Shown: piece by piece, positions 19,576 through 32,985 of the stretch
How positions within the stretch are numbered: position 1 is the first letter of the stretch
How the letters are laid out: the number at the start of each line of letters is the position of its first letter
Origin: Sorex araneus
Lineage: Eukaryota > Chordata > Mammalia > Eulipotyphla > Soricidae
Length of the DNA: 64,000 bases
Direction: 5' to 3'
Assembly (NCBI RefSeq): GCF_027595985.1
Contig: NC_073307.1
Span: forward strand, 43,254,594 to 43,318,593
Position numbers and translations under genes: made by a program
The notes under the pieces: generated by a model
Told to the model about the DNA's origin: nothing
The model's database searches: none
The model's input: only the letters and a program-made list of their open reading frames with translations

Positions 19576-22284
19576 ACCACCATCTCCAATTTCCCAATAA
19601 GGTAAGCAGGGGACCCTGGCTTCTCTTTCCTAACACTACTGGCATTGGTTCCTTCATCCCATTTTCTGTTACACAGAAACCATCAAAAAGATGACGGGAG
19701 GAGGAGGAGAGAGAGGGAGAAGAAGAGGAGGACTATTCCCCTTGACCACTATGTCCTTAACCCTCCTGTCTGCTTCGTAAACTCAAGATGGGCTTCTCCC
19801 CTGACTCTCCTGGCCTCCCTTTAATTGGGGGCGTTTTTGATTTTTTATTTTTTCCAGACAAGTGTCACCGGCACCTATTGTCCTGTCCCATAGACAGGCA
19901 AGTCTTCTCCAGAGCTCCTACCAGGTTGACACCCTAGGTCTTTCCTGGGATTGGGAGGCATCTTGTTGAAGTGCAACCAGTCAGAGATCAGCCCCTTTGC
20001 CAGTCTCCGTGGGAGGGTTCAAACACACTTGCTAATTGGTGGGTGCCAATTAAGAATAAACAGGTGTTGAGAACAAAACATTTGCCACCTCAGGAATCAC
20101 TCCAGGCGCCTCCTCCGCATCCCACTGATCAACTAGCCCGCCTCCCCCTGCCACCCCGGAGGTGTTCTGGGATTTTCCTCTCCGCTTGGGTTTCAGCCCC
20201 CTTCAAGGCCTTCTCCATGTGTGTAACTGTATCCAGGGCAGCCTTGCTTGGCTCCCCTCTCCCCCGAGGTCTCATTAGTTCAGCCAAACCCTTTCCTGGG
20301 GAATGCTTCCCAAATTGTCTGAAGATAAAAACTGCCTGGAGCGGTTTGGGAAATGATAGATTCACAGTCACATTCCAGGCCTACTGGAGTTACTAGTAGC
20401 TGCAGAGAACCTTGTGTGAACTTTACTGTGAAAAAACTCTGCAGCTGGGAAAGTGGCTCAGGGCAGAGCATCTGCCTTACACGCCTAGGCTCTAGGCGCT
20501 AGGCTCAACCCCACCTGCCACCACAAACGAAACTCTCCAGGTAAGTGCTGCCTTCCGCCCTTCCAGGAAGTGCCTGGATAGGACACGCAGGATGCATGCT
20601 TGCCAGATGTCTTGCAACAGTTCCTAAAACTTAGCTAGTTTTCCCACTCCCAGCTCGTCATCGCAATCTCCCCCTCCCAATTCAAACATCACAAGCGTGT
20701 TAAGATTCTTAAATAAGAAACATCTTTATTTCATGCCTATTTAAAAGACACCCGAGACTCTCTTCTGAAAGGAAGATCCCACAGCCCTTGCCTCTCGGGA
20801 AAGACCCCATCCTCCGGGTCTCAGTTCACACTCCCCCCAACCCTGCCCCCAGCCTTGATTTCAGTGCTCCCGGACCGCAACATTCCCACTTACAAACCTC
20901 CCACCTCTCACCAAGCTCCGTCCGTCCTGTCCCTCTGAACCCAGGTCTGTCTACTCCAACAAGCTGCCCCTGATCACTCTACTGAGTCGGGAAGAGATGG
21001 CAGGGCTATGAACTCTACCTCCCATCCCTGGCCCTTCAAAGACACCTTAAACCCTCTAGCTTCTCCATATAACAAAATTTTCTCCTCATAGGAACAGATA
21101 ATCAAAAAATAATGAATTTTTTTTTTCCTTGCAAGAACATTTCCTGAAAAGGAATCACATAAAACTGTGTTGGAAGAAGTGACTGTCTTATGCAAATCTG
21201 CCAGAGAGGCCTTTGTCAATTCTAGGTCAAAAGGTAAACTCTAGACTTGTGCAGAGAGGGGAAACAGCCTTTATATTCCAAATGAAGAGAAAAAACACTA
21301 CAATGCATTTCACCAAGGATTGAAATCCTAATTACATGCCATTACCAGTCTAAAACAATTGCCCCACGAAAACTATTACAAAGGTTTAAAACTCCTTTTC
21401 TCTGAGTGTAATCCTAAAGCAGGGGTTCATTTTATTTTGTCCTCAAACAGCTATTCCTGGCTTGGTACTCAGAGTCACTCCTGGCAGTGCTTGGGGGATT
21501 ATATGTAATGTCCAGGATTGAACCATGGTCAACCAGGGGCAAGACCCCTATCTCTCTCTCCCACCAAAGCAGGGATTCTTAGGCAGAGAACAGAGGCAGA
21601 GGGCCCTGAACACAAATGAGTAAACACATAGTTATTCCCACTAATCTAAAACTGAAGATTCTGACATTTCCTTTGATTATAAAGCAATCCACAAACACAT
21701 AGTATTAAGAGTATTTGCAATTTTTGTTGATTATAAATGAAAACAAAAGTACTGATGACTTATGAAAGATTATGTAAATTGGCCAAAATGTTATTTACAA
21801 AGGGCTGAAAAGGAGGAGCTCTGGGGACCTTGTGGGAGAGATCACTGGTGATGGGTGTGGCGTTAGAATTATGTACACGTGAAACCATCATTAGTGGTAT
21901 TATAAATCACAGTACTGAATCAATAAAAGTTTTAAAAATAATTCTTTTGGAACTAGAGAGAGAACAATATAGAGGAGAAGGTGTCTACCCTGGATGCAAC
22001 TGAACCAGGTTTAATCCCTCACATCCCATATGATCCTGAGTGCCACAAGGAATGATCCCGAGCACAGAGTCAGGACTAAGCCCTGAATACACCAGGAATG
22101 GCCCCAAAACAAAACAAACTGACCCCAAAAGTGTTATTTACACTCATTATTTCCTCCAAATAATGACGGTAGTTCTCAGGCTCTCTGTTACTTTATTTAG
22201 TACTTTGCTCACTAACTGCTGGCGGGGAGGGGGGGGCAGAGATATTTTTTTAATGCCATGCGTTTAATCCTCGTTTTCTTTTGG

Positions 22285-22370
22285 GGGGGACGGGGCGCCA
22301 CACTCAATGGTTCTCAGGGATTCCATGCATGCAAATTATGAGCTCTACCACTGAGTGACAGCCCTGGTCT
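22285..22370 (-). repeat. tRNA-Ala-like retro-fragment
   Basis: Minus strand contains cactcagtggtagagctcat after a ctggg-type start, with a degenerate remainder. Confidence 0.45.
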
Positions 22371-22982
22371 CTCACAAATTGTTTTTAATATCATAATAAA
22401 GTGTATTTCAAATTGATTTCCTTTATCATCTCGCAAATTTTCTTTTTTTCTCTCTTTTTTATTTTTTATTTTAATTTTTTTTTTCTTCTTGAGCCATACA
22501 GCAATGCTCAGGGGTTACTCCTGGCTCTGCACTCCGGAATTACTCTTGGCAGTGCTTGGGAGACCATATGGGATGCCAGGGATTGAACCTGGATTGCCCT
22601 ACCCACTGTACTGTTGCTCCAGCCCCATCTTCCAAATTATCTTTCTTTTTCTTTATTTTTTTTCCCTTGCACATTTTTTTTTTACAAGGTTAAAAACCTC
22701 ATTCTGAAACAGTTCCCACATGTGAGGAAAATAAAAAGACCAAAAACTGTACACAAAGGCCAGAAGAAGCTACACCACCACCTCTACTGCTCAGGGCCTG
22801 GAGACACAGCAGCTTCTGTCCATGGGAGCTGCTACCCTCTGTGCACAGGGCAGGGTCTATGACAGGGTTAAGGAGAGATAATACAGGCCTTAAGGCACTT
22901 CCCTTGCAGACAGCGCAGACAGCTGGACCCAGTTTGATCCCCAGCACTGCGTATGATCCCCCCAAGCACCTCCAGGAGTGAT

Positions 22983-23147
22983 TTCTTTTTGGGTGACACC
23001 TGGCGATGCACAGGGGTTACTCCTGGCTCTACACTCAGGAATTACTCCTGGCGGTGGCCAGGGGACCATATGGGATGCTGGGAATCGAACTCGGGTCAGC
23101 CACGTGCAAGGCAAACGCCCTACCCACTGTGCTATCGCTCCAGCCCC
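22983..23147 (-). repeat. SINE-A nested in an older SINE, 20-bp TSD
   Basis: A young reverse copy inserted into an older plus-strand SINE (22869-22982, continuing after 23147). The 20-bp perfect duplication cacctccaggagtgatttct is at 22967-22986 and 23148-23167 and is itself part of the host SINE body; the last TSD bases overlap the T-rich end. Confidence 0.92.
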
Positions 23148-24549
23148 CACCTCCAGGAGTGATTTCTGAGCACAAAACCAAGAGGAATCCCTGAGAACCA
23201 TTGAGTGTGGTGCCCCACCCCACCCCCCCCCAAAAAAAAACGAGGATTAAAAATTAAAGAGCAGAAAATAATAAATTTTTAAAAATTAAAAAGCAGAGGG
23301 CTGAAAGCACGATGAGCACTCGACTGCCTTTCACAGGACACGAAAACTCTGTTGCCGGGAACGGCTGCCTGTCCAGCACCAGGCTGCAGCCACCATGACC
23401 AGCAGCACCTCCTGCAGGGCACTGGGCCAGAGCTGACATCTCCCTCCTGGGCAAAAGTGACAGATAAGGGCTTGACCCTCAGCGCAAACCCCTTGATTCT
23501 TGACTCGCTATGAACCTGGAGCAGTGCTGGAGGAGGCGACGGCTGTACCACTCACCTACCCTCCAGAGGTTAACAAACAAAGCAAAAAACTGACGGGGCG
23601 TGTCACCCCTGGCCGTGCTCAGGGCTCACCCCTGGCAGGGCTGAAGGGACCACAGGGGTACTTGAGACTGACCTTGGTGGCCATGTGCAAAGTCTTGTTT
23701 CTACTAGGTCTTTGGCTCAGCACACAGTCCTACACCTGACTCTGCCCTCTGGCAAGCTAAGTTCATGCTTAAACTAAGTCAACACAGAGTACTTAGTACA
23801 TTGCTTATACTGAATAAATATTTCATGAATTACATGCTAATGATGCCAATGATTAGGCGTCTACCATGTGCCACGCACTTGGCTGAAACCACAGTTCCAT
23901 CATTTTTCTGAATTATGAGTGGATGAGATATTGCTGCACTTTAAATAAAGAGGAAATGGAAGTCCAGAAAATTCTGCAGGCCTGGTTGTTACCAAAAGGT
24001 TGCGACAGCTGGAAACCCTGACTGGTCAAAACTCGTTTCAGGTGGCTAAGGCGCCTTCAGATCTAATTTTCAAGATTTAAGTTTTAAGGTTGACGGAGGT
24101 GGGGGGGGGAGAGGTACTACTGGGGGAGAGTGTAATCAGTGCCCACCACACCAAGCATTCTCAAAGCCTAAAACATGAGTAAGAGAAGGCACTTCAGCGC
24201 ATGCCAAGTTGGCCTCCTCCATCTCGGACACACAGCCACACGGAGCCTCAGACTGGATCCAGACGTCAGCAGGATGGAGGACTGTCTGTGGGAGGGTGTG
24301 GGGAATGGCTGAGCAGTGGGACTCCAGCACCACAGGATCCCTGAAGCACCATCAGGTGCAACCCTGGAGGCTCCTGAGCACCACCGAAGTGGCCCCAGTG
24401 GTCCTCAGCACTGCGGGGCCAAGGAGCACTGCATTTTCAGAACCACACCATGAACACTGGCCCAGCTGGCTCAGGACTGCTGGAAGTGGCCCCAGGGTCT
24501 CTGTGTACTGCTTGAAGATTCCTCCGCCCAATCAAAACAGCAGTCCCGG

Positions 24550-24789
24550 TCACGGTCATCCCGCTGCTCATCGATTTGCTCGAGCGGGCACCAGTAACGT
24601 CTCCATTGTGAGACTCGTTGTTACTGTGTTTGGCATATCAAATACATCACGGGTAGCTTGCCAGGCTTTGCCGTGGGGGCGAGATACTCTCGGTAGCTTG
24701 CCACGCTCTCCAAGAGGGGCAGAGGAATTGAACTCAGGTCAGCTGCATGCAAGGCAAACGCCCTACCTGTTGTGCTATCACTCCAGCCC
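24550..24789 (-). repeat. SINE-B
   Basis: Near-consensus length, with the tail cggtcacggtcatcccgctg and head ctatcactccagccc; flanks aatcaaaacagca / aataaaaacaaca resemble a degraded duplication. Confidence 0.88.
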
Positions 24790-26956
24790 AATAAAAACAA
24801 CAAGAGAGAAAAATTGCTGAGAAAATTGCCCTAGATATCCCCTTAGAACACTGCCTGCAAGCAGCCCCATACAGCCAGGCGTTTCTCAGGCACTGGAGCG
24901 GCTCCTTCATTTGTAACTGGAGCACAGGATGAAGGCTTCACATGGGAGCCTCTGGAAAGGCTTACAGTCTCATGGGGTGGGGGCCCCCACGCAGTGCTCA
25001 GGGGTGCTGGAGACCACTTCTAGCCCTCTTCAACCTGATTCAGCAGGCTCCATGCTCAGGCCCAGTGATGCAGTGCTGCTCATCCCGCAGTGCTCAGGAG
25101 CCACAAGGACCATCCCAGAAATGTTGGGGAGGAGAGTGCAATGCAGCGCTTGCAACAGAGCCAGGGTCCCAGCCACACACAGCATGATCCCTGAATCCTG
25201 TGCCGTTTCTGGGACCCAAACATGGTTTCTATTAAACGTCAAAATCTCCTCCGTGCTTATTCTCTCCTTATGCGGATCTCAGACAGCAGGTCCTAACCCC
25301 ACCTTCTGCTCGCTCTAGGACCTGGGGTCACAGAGAGGAATACAAGCAGAGGCTCAGAAATGTGTATGAATTAAATCATATCCAAGTGTGAGCCTCCAGT
25401 GGAATGCACTAGTGTCATCATGTCAATCACTTACGTGGCTCACCAGGGCATTCCCACCGAGAAAAGTTGATTTCATTTCTTTTGAGGGAGAGGGGGTGGC
25501 ATGCCTGGTGGTGCTCGGGGCTTACTCCTGGTTCTTCACTCAAAGATCACTCCTGGCAGGTCCTGGGGACCATATGGGCTACCAGGGCTCAAAACCAGGT
25601 CAGCCGTGAGCAAGGCAAGCACTATACTACTGCTTTGGCCCCAGAGTTGACGTTACTTAAGGTGACTGTGTAGAACAGTATTTTCAATTTCATCTCTATT
25701 CTAATGAGACTCTTAAATTATCAAAGCAAGGGAGGCAGTCTAAATTCTAATCCGAAAGTCCTTCTCTTATTCAAAGCAGAGTGTGTGGTTTTCAGGAATG
25801 CTATCTACAAGAGCCCTTAGAAAACAGTAATGAAAGGCACAGAGATGTACACATGGACAACATTCAAGTGGTGATTTAGCAGAGGCGTAATCAAAAGCAG
25901 ACACAATAGAAAGATAAGCTATGTTTCTCTCTCTCCTCCCCCCCACACACACACACTTGCTGAAAATGACTCCCAGCTGACACAACTGACATGTGAGTCA
26001 ACTCTCCAGGGCATTTGAGCAGGGAGAAATTTTGCAAAGAGAAACAACCACAGTACAGGTAACCATGAAGTCATTCCCTGGCTTCTCCCAGCTGATTCAG
26101 CTGTTTGAAAGCCTCAACACCGTTCAACCGACTTCTACCAAAGTCTCCACTGCCATTCTCTGTAGAAATGAGAAGCAATCTGGAACAAGAGGATGCCGGG
26201 GAAGGTAATACAAGAGTTAAGGGTCATGCCTTGGGTGAGGCCAGCCGTGGTTCAATCCCTGGCACCACACAGCTCCCAGAGCACCACAGCTGAGTATATG
26301 GTCCTAGAGACCCGTGAGAGCTGCTGAGCTGGTCTGAGTTGTCCTGCAAGGCCCTAAGCATCACTGCAACCTCCTCATGCTCCAGTGTTGAACTGCTCGG
26401 CCCAGTTAACCAAGAACTGCTGGGCGTAGCTCCTGGGCTCACTCAGCACCACAGGGAATAAATACCCCAACTTGGCATTAAAAAAAAAAAAGTGATTTTG
26501 GAGGGGCACTCGCAGTGTGGTCAAACGTATGTGGTGTTGGGGATCAAACTTAGGCCTTCCACAAGCTAAGCATGTGAAAGGCTCCAGACCTTTGAACCAT
26601 TCACTGGCCCCCCAAATTAAAAGTAAGTTTGATGGATGAACATGGAGAGTATCACGCTAAGTGAAATGAATCAGAAGGAGAGGGACAGATGTAGAATGAC
26701 TGCTTTCATCTGTGGTATATAAAAAAATAGCAGTAGACTAATACCCAAGGCCAGGGAAAACAGGAGCGAGAAGGACTGACGAATCTACCACAAGTGTGGG
26801 GGGTAGGTAGAGGGTAGGTAAGATAGAGAGGGGACCAGTATGACAATAATAGTTGGAAATGATCACTCTGGACAAGAATTGAATGTTAAAAGTAGGTAAA
26901 GGGATATACATGTTTAAGTATCTGTATTGCGAATCACAATGCCCAAAAGAGGGGGG

Positions 26957-27001
26957 AGAGAGAAAGAGAAAGAGAGAGAGAGAGAAAGAGAGAGAGAGAG
27001 G
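26957..27001 (+). repeat. (GA)n-rich microsatellite in L1 3' UTR
   Basis: GA/GAAA array at the standard expansion site of the local L1 3' UTR. Confidence 0.9.
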
Positions 27002-27117
27002 TGCCTGCCATAGAGGCAGGCTGGGGGAAAGTGGGGGCTATGGGAGGGAAACTGGGGACACTGGTTCTGGGAAACAAACACTGGTGGAAAAGGTGGAAGG
27101 ATGAGTATTGGAACACT

Positions 27118-27357
27118 GTCACTGTCATCCCGTTGCTCATCGATTTGTTCGAGCAGGCACCAGTAACGTCTCTCATTGAGAGACTTATTGTTACTGTTTT
27201 TGGCATATCCAATATGCACGGGTAGCTTGCCAGGCTCTGCCGCGCGGGTTCAATACTCTCGGTAGCTTGCCGGGCTCTCTGAGAGGGGCGGAGGAATCGA
27301 ACTCAGGTTGGCCGAGTGAAAGGCGAAGGCCCAACCACTGTGCTATCGCTCCAGCCC
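27118..27357 (-). repeat. SINE-B inserted in an L1 3' end
   Basis: Duplication attggaacact at 27107-27117 and 27358-27368 lies within L1 3'-UTR sequence, so the L1 remnant (26625-27475) predates this SINE. Confidence 0.92.
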
Positions 27358-27956
27358 ATTGGAACACTATATGACTGAAACCTAATCATAAACAGCTTTG
27401 TAATGGTCTATCTCACAGTGATTCAATGTTTTAAAAATCTATTAATTCAATAAATAAAAGTGATTTTGATCTAAAGATAGAAGGTTCCACTATTACAATG
27501 AAATAGAAAAATATTTCACTGCAGTATTTTCCTCTCACAGACTCCCTTCTTGGCTCAATATAAAAGATACTTTCATTGTTGCATTTTCCTGTCACACACA
27601 CATACACATACCCTTCTGTGGCGCATAGAAAAGCATGTATTTTTTTACAAGAATACAATATATTTTACAATTGCACATGAGAGAATTGCAATTCTCTCTG
27701 CAATTCTCTCTGCAATTGCATGGGAGAGAATCTGATAACCTACAGATTTGTCGCCAAGCCTCAGGAACGAGAGGGGACCCAAGGCTGAGGACCCTGAGGT
27801 CTAGTATCACCCTGAAACCAAAGCCCCAAAGGGCTATCTGGGTCAATGTCAACTCAAACCCACCAGGGGACTCCACACTCACACCTTAAGACTAATAAGT
27901 ATCTCTTGTCATGGCATTGAAATCCTTCCCGGCACTGTTAAGAATGACAAAATCCG

Positions 27957-28137
27957 GGGCTGGAGTGATAGCACGGCAGGTAGGGTGTTTGCCTTGCACA
28001 CAGGTTCGATTCCCAGCATTCCATATGGTCCCCTGAGCACGGCCAGGGGTAATTCCTGAGTGCAGAGCCAGGAGTGACCCCTGAGCATCGCTGGGTGTGA
28101 CCCAAAAAGCAAAAAAAAAAAAAAAAAAAAAAAAGAA
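27957..28137 (+). repeat. SINE-A with long A-tail and TSD
   Basis: An intact A box and a shortened head; the tail is about 24 A. Duplication aagaatgacaaaatcc is at 27940-27955 and 28138-28153. Confidence 0.92.
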
Positions 28138-30317
28138 AAGAATGACAAAATCCAAGAAACGTGTCTGTCCACCCTGTCAGTGGAAAGCGGAGAGAGAAGA
28201 AAACCATTACACAAGCCCCCAAAGACCTTTGCATCTTCAGCACGATCCTAAAAATCACCTTCCGCATTATTCTCCCAAGTAAACCTCCCCAGACCTCAGC
28301 CCACATTTCACACGAGGACCTTCTTCTGCCCAGACCCCTAAGGTCCCATTGGTGCTCTGAGCCTTTTATTTCAGTTCACAGAGCAACAAGTCCAAGTCCT
28401 TCCACTCTGAACTTCCACCCAGCCATAGGAAAATACACATTCAGAGGCAGCCCATCCCATGGCTCGTTTTTGCTTCTTTCCCGCTACCAGCCTCAGAGGG
28501 ACTGGGAGTGGCATGTGCCATGGAAAAGCGGTGGCGGACTCACCCGTCTCCCCCACCCTGAAGAGAGCTGTCCAGCCTGGGGGAGTGGGAGGTGGTAAAA
28601 AGAAGACCACCTACCTTTAAGCTGGAGGGAGAGTGAAGAAAGAATACTGGGGGAAAAAGAAACTGTACTGCCTGGTGTTCTTTCTTTGTTGTGCTGAGAA
28701 ACCACAGAGCCCCCTGGGGAAGGCCTGGGCCCCCAAGGTGCGCCTCTCTCTCTGCCTGGAGAGCAGCAGTTGGGAGGAGGCAAGGCAGAAACCCGGGGGT
28801 AGGGGCCAGGGGATCATTAACTCTCTCCCATCACCAGCAGCCTTGGTGATTTTATTTATGTATTTATTTTTTATTTATTTATTTAGATCTGGGATCTTGC
28901 GTGGCAGTGTTCAAGCATCCGCGTGCTACTTGAAAGTCTCTTCCTGACCGTGAAGTGCCAGGGCTCAAACCCAGGCCTCCCCGCTACAAACATGAGCACC
29001 GGTCCTTTTGAACTCTCTCAGTGGCACAGGAGTTTCTTCTAAACTCTCATGCAGGCTGGCAATGTCAGAACCTTGTTCCTCCTTTATCTACAATAACCAG
29101 TGCCTGGAGACTTCAAATTTTTTTGTGTTCCGATGTGTTTGGATGTCTGGCCCAATACCCAGCAATGCTGAGAGTTAGGGGATCCTTCTGGCTTTGTGTG
29201 CTCAGGGACAACATCGTGCCAGAAATCGAAACTGGGGTCAGCTGCATGCAAGGCAAGTTCCTTAACCCCTAAACCATCTCTCCAGCCTAGAAACAAAAAT
29301 TTTTGAACAGCCTCCCCAGCAATGCTGAGGGGACCCAGGAACCATTTCCTGTTACACTTGGCTAGGCTGGTCCAATGCGCAGGCCCAGCGGGCTACATCA
29401 AGCTGCGCTCAAGATCAAATTCACAGGGCCTCGTGCATACCAAATATGTGCCCCTGCCCTTTGAGCCATCTCCTAGGTCCTAGAGTCTTTTATTTTAGTT
29501 TTTACTTAATTTTTTTTGAGGCCGGGGATAGGGTGAGGGATTACACCGCGCAGTACTCCAGGTTGATTCCTGACTCCGCACTCAGGCGTCACTCCTGGTA
29601 CTGATCAGAAGGCCATGTGCCGTGTTGGGGAATGAAACTGGGTCAGCTGCCTTCCCCATTACTGTATCTCCAGCACCAGTAAACTTGTACTTTTCACTCA
29701 ACTGCTCAATTTCAGAGTTTGGGCTCAAATCTCCAACTAATATAACAACAGATGTCAAAAACATGAAAACGGTGTTGTCCCAAGAGAAACTAAACTATGT
29801 TTATAGGCAGGATCCAAGACATTAATTTCTAAATTGCAACCCTCGAACCATTGTCCTCTACCATGGGGACTCAGCTTGTGTTGTGAGTCATTAAAACCAC
29901 TTCTTTGGCAGGTTAAAGTCCAACAAATTCATTTGCGAATTACAAAGTAAAAACCACTGCTTTGGTTTCCTTTTTTTTTTTTTTTTTTTTTGGGCTACAA
30001 AGAAAAAGGGAAGGAAATATAATCTCAGAGCCAGGCAATCCATCTGGGACACTGTGAGACCTGAAGGTCCTACCAGGAGCCAGTTTTGTGATGTGACCTG
30101 AACTTGACATCTATTAAGCAGCTGCTGTCTTGTCACCATTACTCAGTCAAGTTTGCAGACTAAAAATTTGCCATTGGGGCCAGTGATAGTACAATAGGTC
30201 GGGTGCTTTCCTTGCATGTGGTCAACCCGTACACCCCATAAGGTTCCCCAAGCCCACCAGAAATTGTTTCTGAACACAGTCAGATGTGACCCAACCCCTC
30301 CATCATCAACCACAAAC

Positions 30318-30337
30318 CAACCAACCAACCAACCAAA
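30318..30337 (+). repeat. (AACC)n short array
   Basis: Five tandem AACC-type units at the tail of an old plus-strand SINE (30177-30345). Confidence 0.8.
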
Positions 30338-31640
30338 AAAATTTCTGCCTAGTGACTGATAAGCCCAAAGCTGGTTAAAAATATCCTATCAGAATCAGTG
30401 ATATCTTACAAGAATACCTTTCTTGGTATTTTCTTGGCTAATATTGGGTATTGTCCTTGGGTAATCAACAGGTTAACTGAGTTTCACTGTAGGGATGGGA
30501 AGGAAATTTCTCCACCTTCCTAGGTTCTTTTGGGGTTAGTCAAGCAATAAAATTAACACCATGCTGATTAGTAGTAGGTGGGAAAAGAAATGCAATTGCA
30601 TGAGTATGAAGAGTCTATCTAGCTGTTATTCTCGAATTACAGAAACAGGAAAGCTTTTTTTTTTTATTAAGGTTTTTACTTGAAACTAAGGGATAGGGTA
30701 GTTAGGACTAAAGAGCAGGACTCACATGAAGAGGGGAAACTCATATGACACAAACCAGGTTGTCTGTAGGTCAATATTTACCCTACCATGCAGATAGGTT
30801 TCTCAAAAAAAAAAAAAAAAAAAGGACAATTTTTGGCAGGCTAAAATTTTTGCATCATTTGTCATATCTCTTTTTCCCCAGAGAAAACTTAAGACACACT
30901 CTTCTGGGGTTAGGACAAGCTAAAAGACTGGAGTGAGGTCTGTCGTTTGGAGGGTGTGACAACTGCTCTCTATGAGAAGCTGTGTCTTACATTCTCTTGG
31001 CTCTAGTAGGACAAGACAGAACCTTCAGAACACTTCCAGGCCTCTGGCGGGACAGTAATGGCCAGTGAAGGCTGCACCCTTCTCCGCCCTCATCACCTCC
31101 CTCTTCATCACCATACTAAAAAGCACCCCCTATAGCATTTTCCTGATATTCAATGACGTCGTTTCAGTGTTTCTCAACTGTATTTGCTCACTGGTTTTCC
31201 TCATGAAAATGCTTGAATCCTCTTAAAAAAAAAAAAAAACCACCAAACTGTGTCGAAGCTGTTATTCACTACCTCTGCTGGACATAAAACCTGACTTCCT
31301 CTCTTTGAAGATATTCTCCAGCCTGGATTGGTGAATAGCCTTCTCAATTTAAACTGTTTTCATACCAATAAAGTCCTTCTTTTCTATTAATTTGTTCCTG
31401 TGGGTTTTTTTTTTCAGATGATGGGAGAGAACCTAGATCTGGATAATGCCCGCTATCTTCATTCTTCCACACAGTTAAAATAATGGTAATGTTTCTCTTG
31501 AAGTCCACACACCTCAACTGCTCTTAGCTTGAAATAATCCGTATTTTCAGGTGAATGTGTTATGGAGGTCTGTTTAGCAATAATACCTATGAGCTCTTAT
31601 GTGTATATAAAGAATTATCAGTATTAATACCTATCAGTAG

Positions 31641-31816
31641 GGGGGCTGGAGTGATAGCACAGCGGGTAGGGCGTTTGCCTTACTTGTGACTGACCTGAGT
31701 TTGATTCCCAGCATCCCATATGGTTCCCTGAGCACCGCCAGGAGTGATTCCTGAGTGCAGAGCCAGGAGTAACCCCTGAGCATCGCCGGGTGTGACCCAA
31801 AAAAGGCAAAAAAAAA
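31641..31816 (+). repeat. SINE-A with TSD beside AT palindromes
   Basis: A near-consensus copy ending in gtgacccaaaaaaggcaaaaaaa. Duplication atacctatcagtag is at 31627-31640 and 31817-31830. The insertion split a small palindromic site. Confidence 0.93.
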
Positions 31817-31868
31817 ATACCTATCAGTAGGTATTAATAATAGGTTATCTATAGATAACCTATTATTA
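31816..31868. repeat. Two adjacent AT-rich palindromes
   Basis: 31816-31835 is an inverted repeat with 8-bp arms (aataccta / taggtatt) and a tcag loop. 31835-31868 is a 34-bp perfect palindrome centred between 31851 and 31852. Both can form cruciforms. Confidence 0.95.
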
Positions 31869-32226
31869 TCCTTTTCCCCCTATACGTATAAAGTCCTTAT
31901 TATAAACATACAATTGATAGTATTAGGTATTGAGTATTTTATTTAACATTGGGTTTGGGAGGTCATTAGCAGCTCAGGGGCTGCTGCCAGCTCAGTGGTC
32001 AGGAGGACCACATGGTGCCAGGGGTCAAACTCTGCCTTCTGCTGCACAAAGCAAGTGCTCCAGCCATTGAGATATTTCCCAGGCATAGAATTAACAGGTT
32101 AACACTGGCACATAACATACTTGAATGTTGTTTAATACAAATTACAGCGCAGGTGTCAATGTTAAATATTTCAAAGAAACGTCTAAGACCTAAAGACTGT
32201 TCATAACATCTGCAAAATAAGGATGT

Positions 32227-32240
32227 CCAACAGGTGGCGC
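32227..32240 (+). promoter_or_regulatory. CTCF-like motif upstream of the CpG island
   Basis: CCAACAGGTGGCGC matches the CTCF core with one mismatch, in the same orientation as the motif at 34293, about 2 kb away. Confidence 0.35.
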
Positions 32241-32739
32241 AAAACCCTAATCGAGAATTAGAACAAAATTTTAAAATTCTTTTTGCTTCAAGATGCAACA
32301 GGGAACTGTTTCATCAAGACCTGGGGCCAGTCAAGAGGGACAATGGCTCCAGAAATTCAAATCCATTAAGTATAATTTGTTTGGGACCAGAGAAATACTA
32401 TAGGGGTTAAGGCACTTGCCTTGCTTGAGGCTTCTACCCCATCCACGACATAGGATCCCTCTAGCCTACCAGGAGTGATCTCTGAGCACAAAGCCAGGAG
32501 GAAGCCCCAAACACCTCTAGGTGTGGTTCAAACAAATCCAAAAAAGTATAATTTGACCTTTTCAATAGGGCCTCTGACAGAAGGTAAGAGGAACCTGTAG
32601 AGCATAACGATTTGTATGGATTTTTGAACAACAGGTCAAGTCAGATGTTGACTTAATGTCCATCAAGTGGAAGTGACATTTGGCCATCATGTATCAGTAT
32701 CAAACATATTTTTATAATTTTCACTAAATACACTCCATC

Positions 32740-32985
32740 ATGCAAGCAATAGCACAGCAGATAGGGCGTTTCCCTTGCACGCGGCTGACCCAGGTTCGAT
32801 TCCTCCATACCTCTCAGAGAGCCCAGCAAGCAACCAAGACTATCTCGCTGGTGCGGCAGAGCCTCGCAAGCAACCTGTGGCATATTCAATATGTCAAAGT
32901 AACAACAAGTCTCACAATGGAGACGTTACTGGTGCCCACTCGAGCAAATCAGTGAACAATGGGATGACAGCGCTACAATACGCCA
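32740..32985 (+). repeat. SINE-B, sense
   Basis: The head tagcacagcagatagggcg with B box ggttcgattcc is followed by the B-type body and ends at gatgacagcgctacaat. Confidence 0.88.

Larger units (their letters stand above)
26625..27475 (+). mobile_element. L1 3'-end remnant interrupted by SINE-B
   Basis: Starts atgaacatggagagtatcacgc (end of ORF2), then the 3' UTR with a GA expansion (26957-27001), the SINE-B insertion (27118-27357), and the final gaaacctaatcataaacagc to attcaataaataaaag. Confidence 0.88.
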
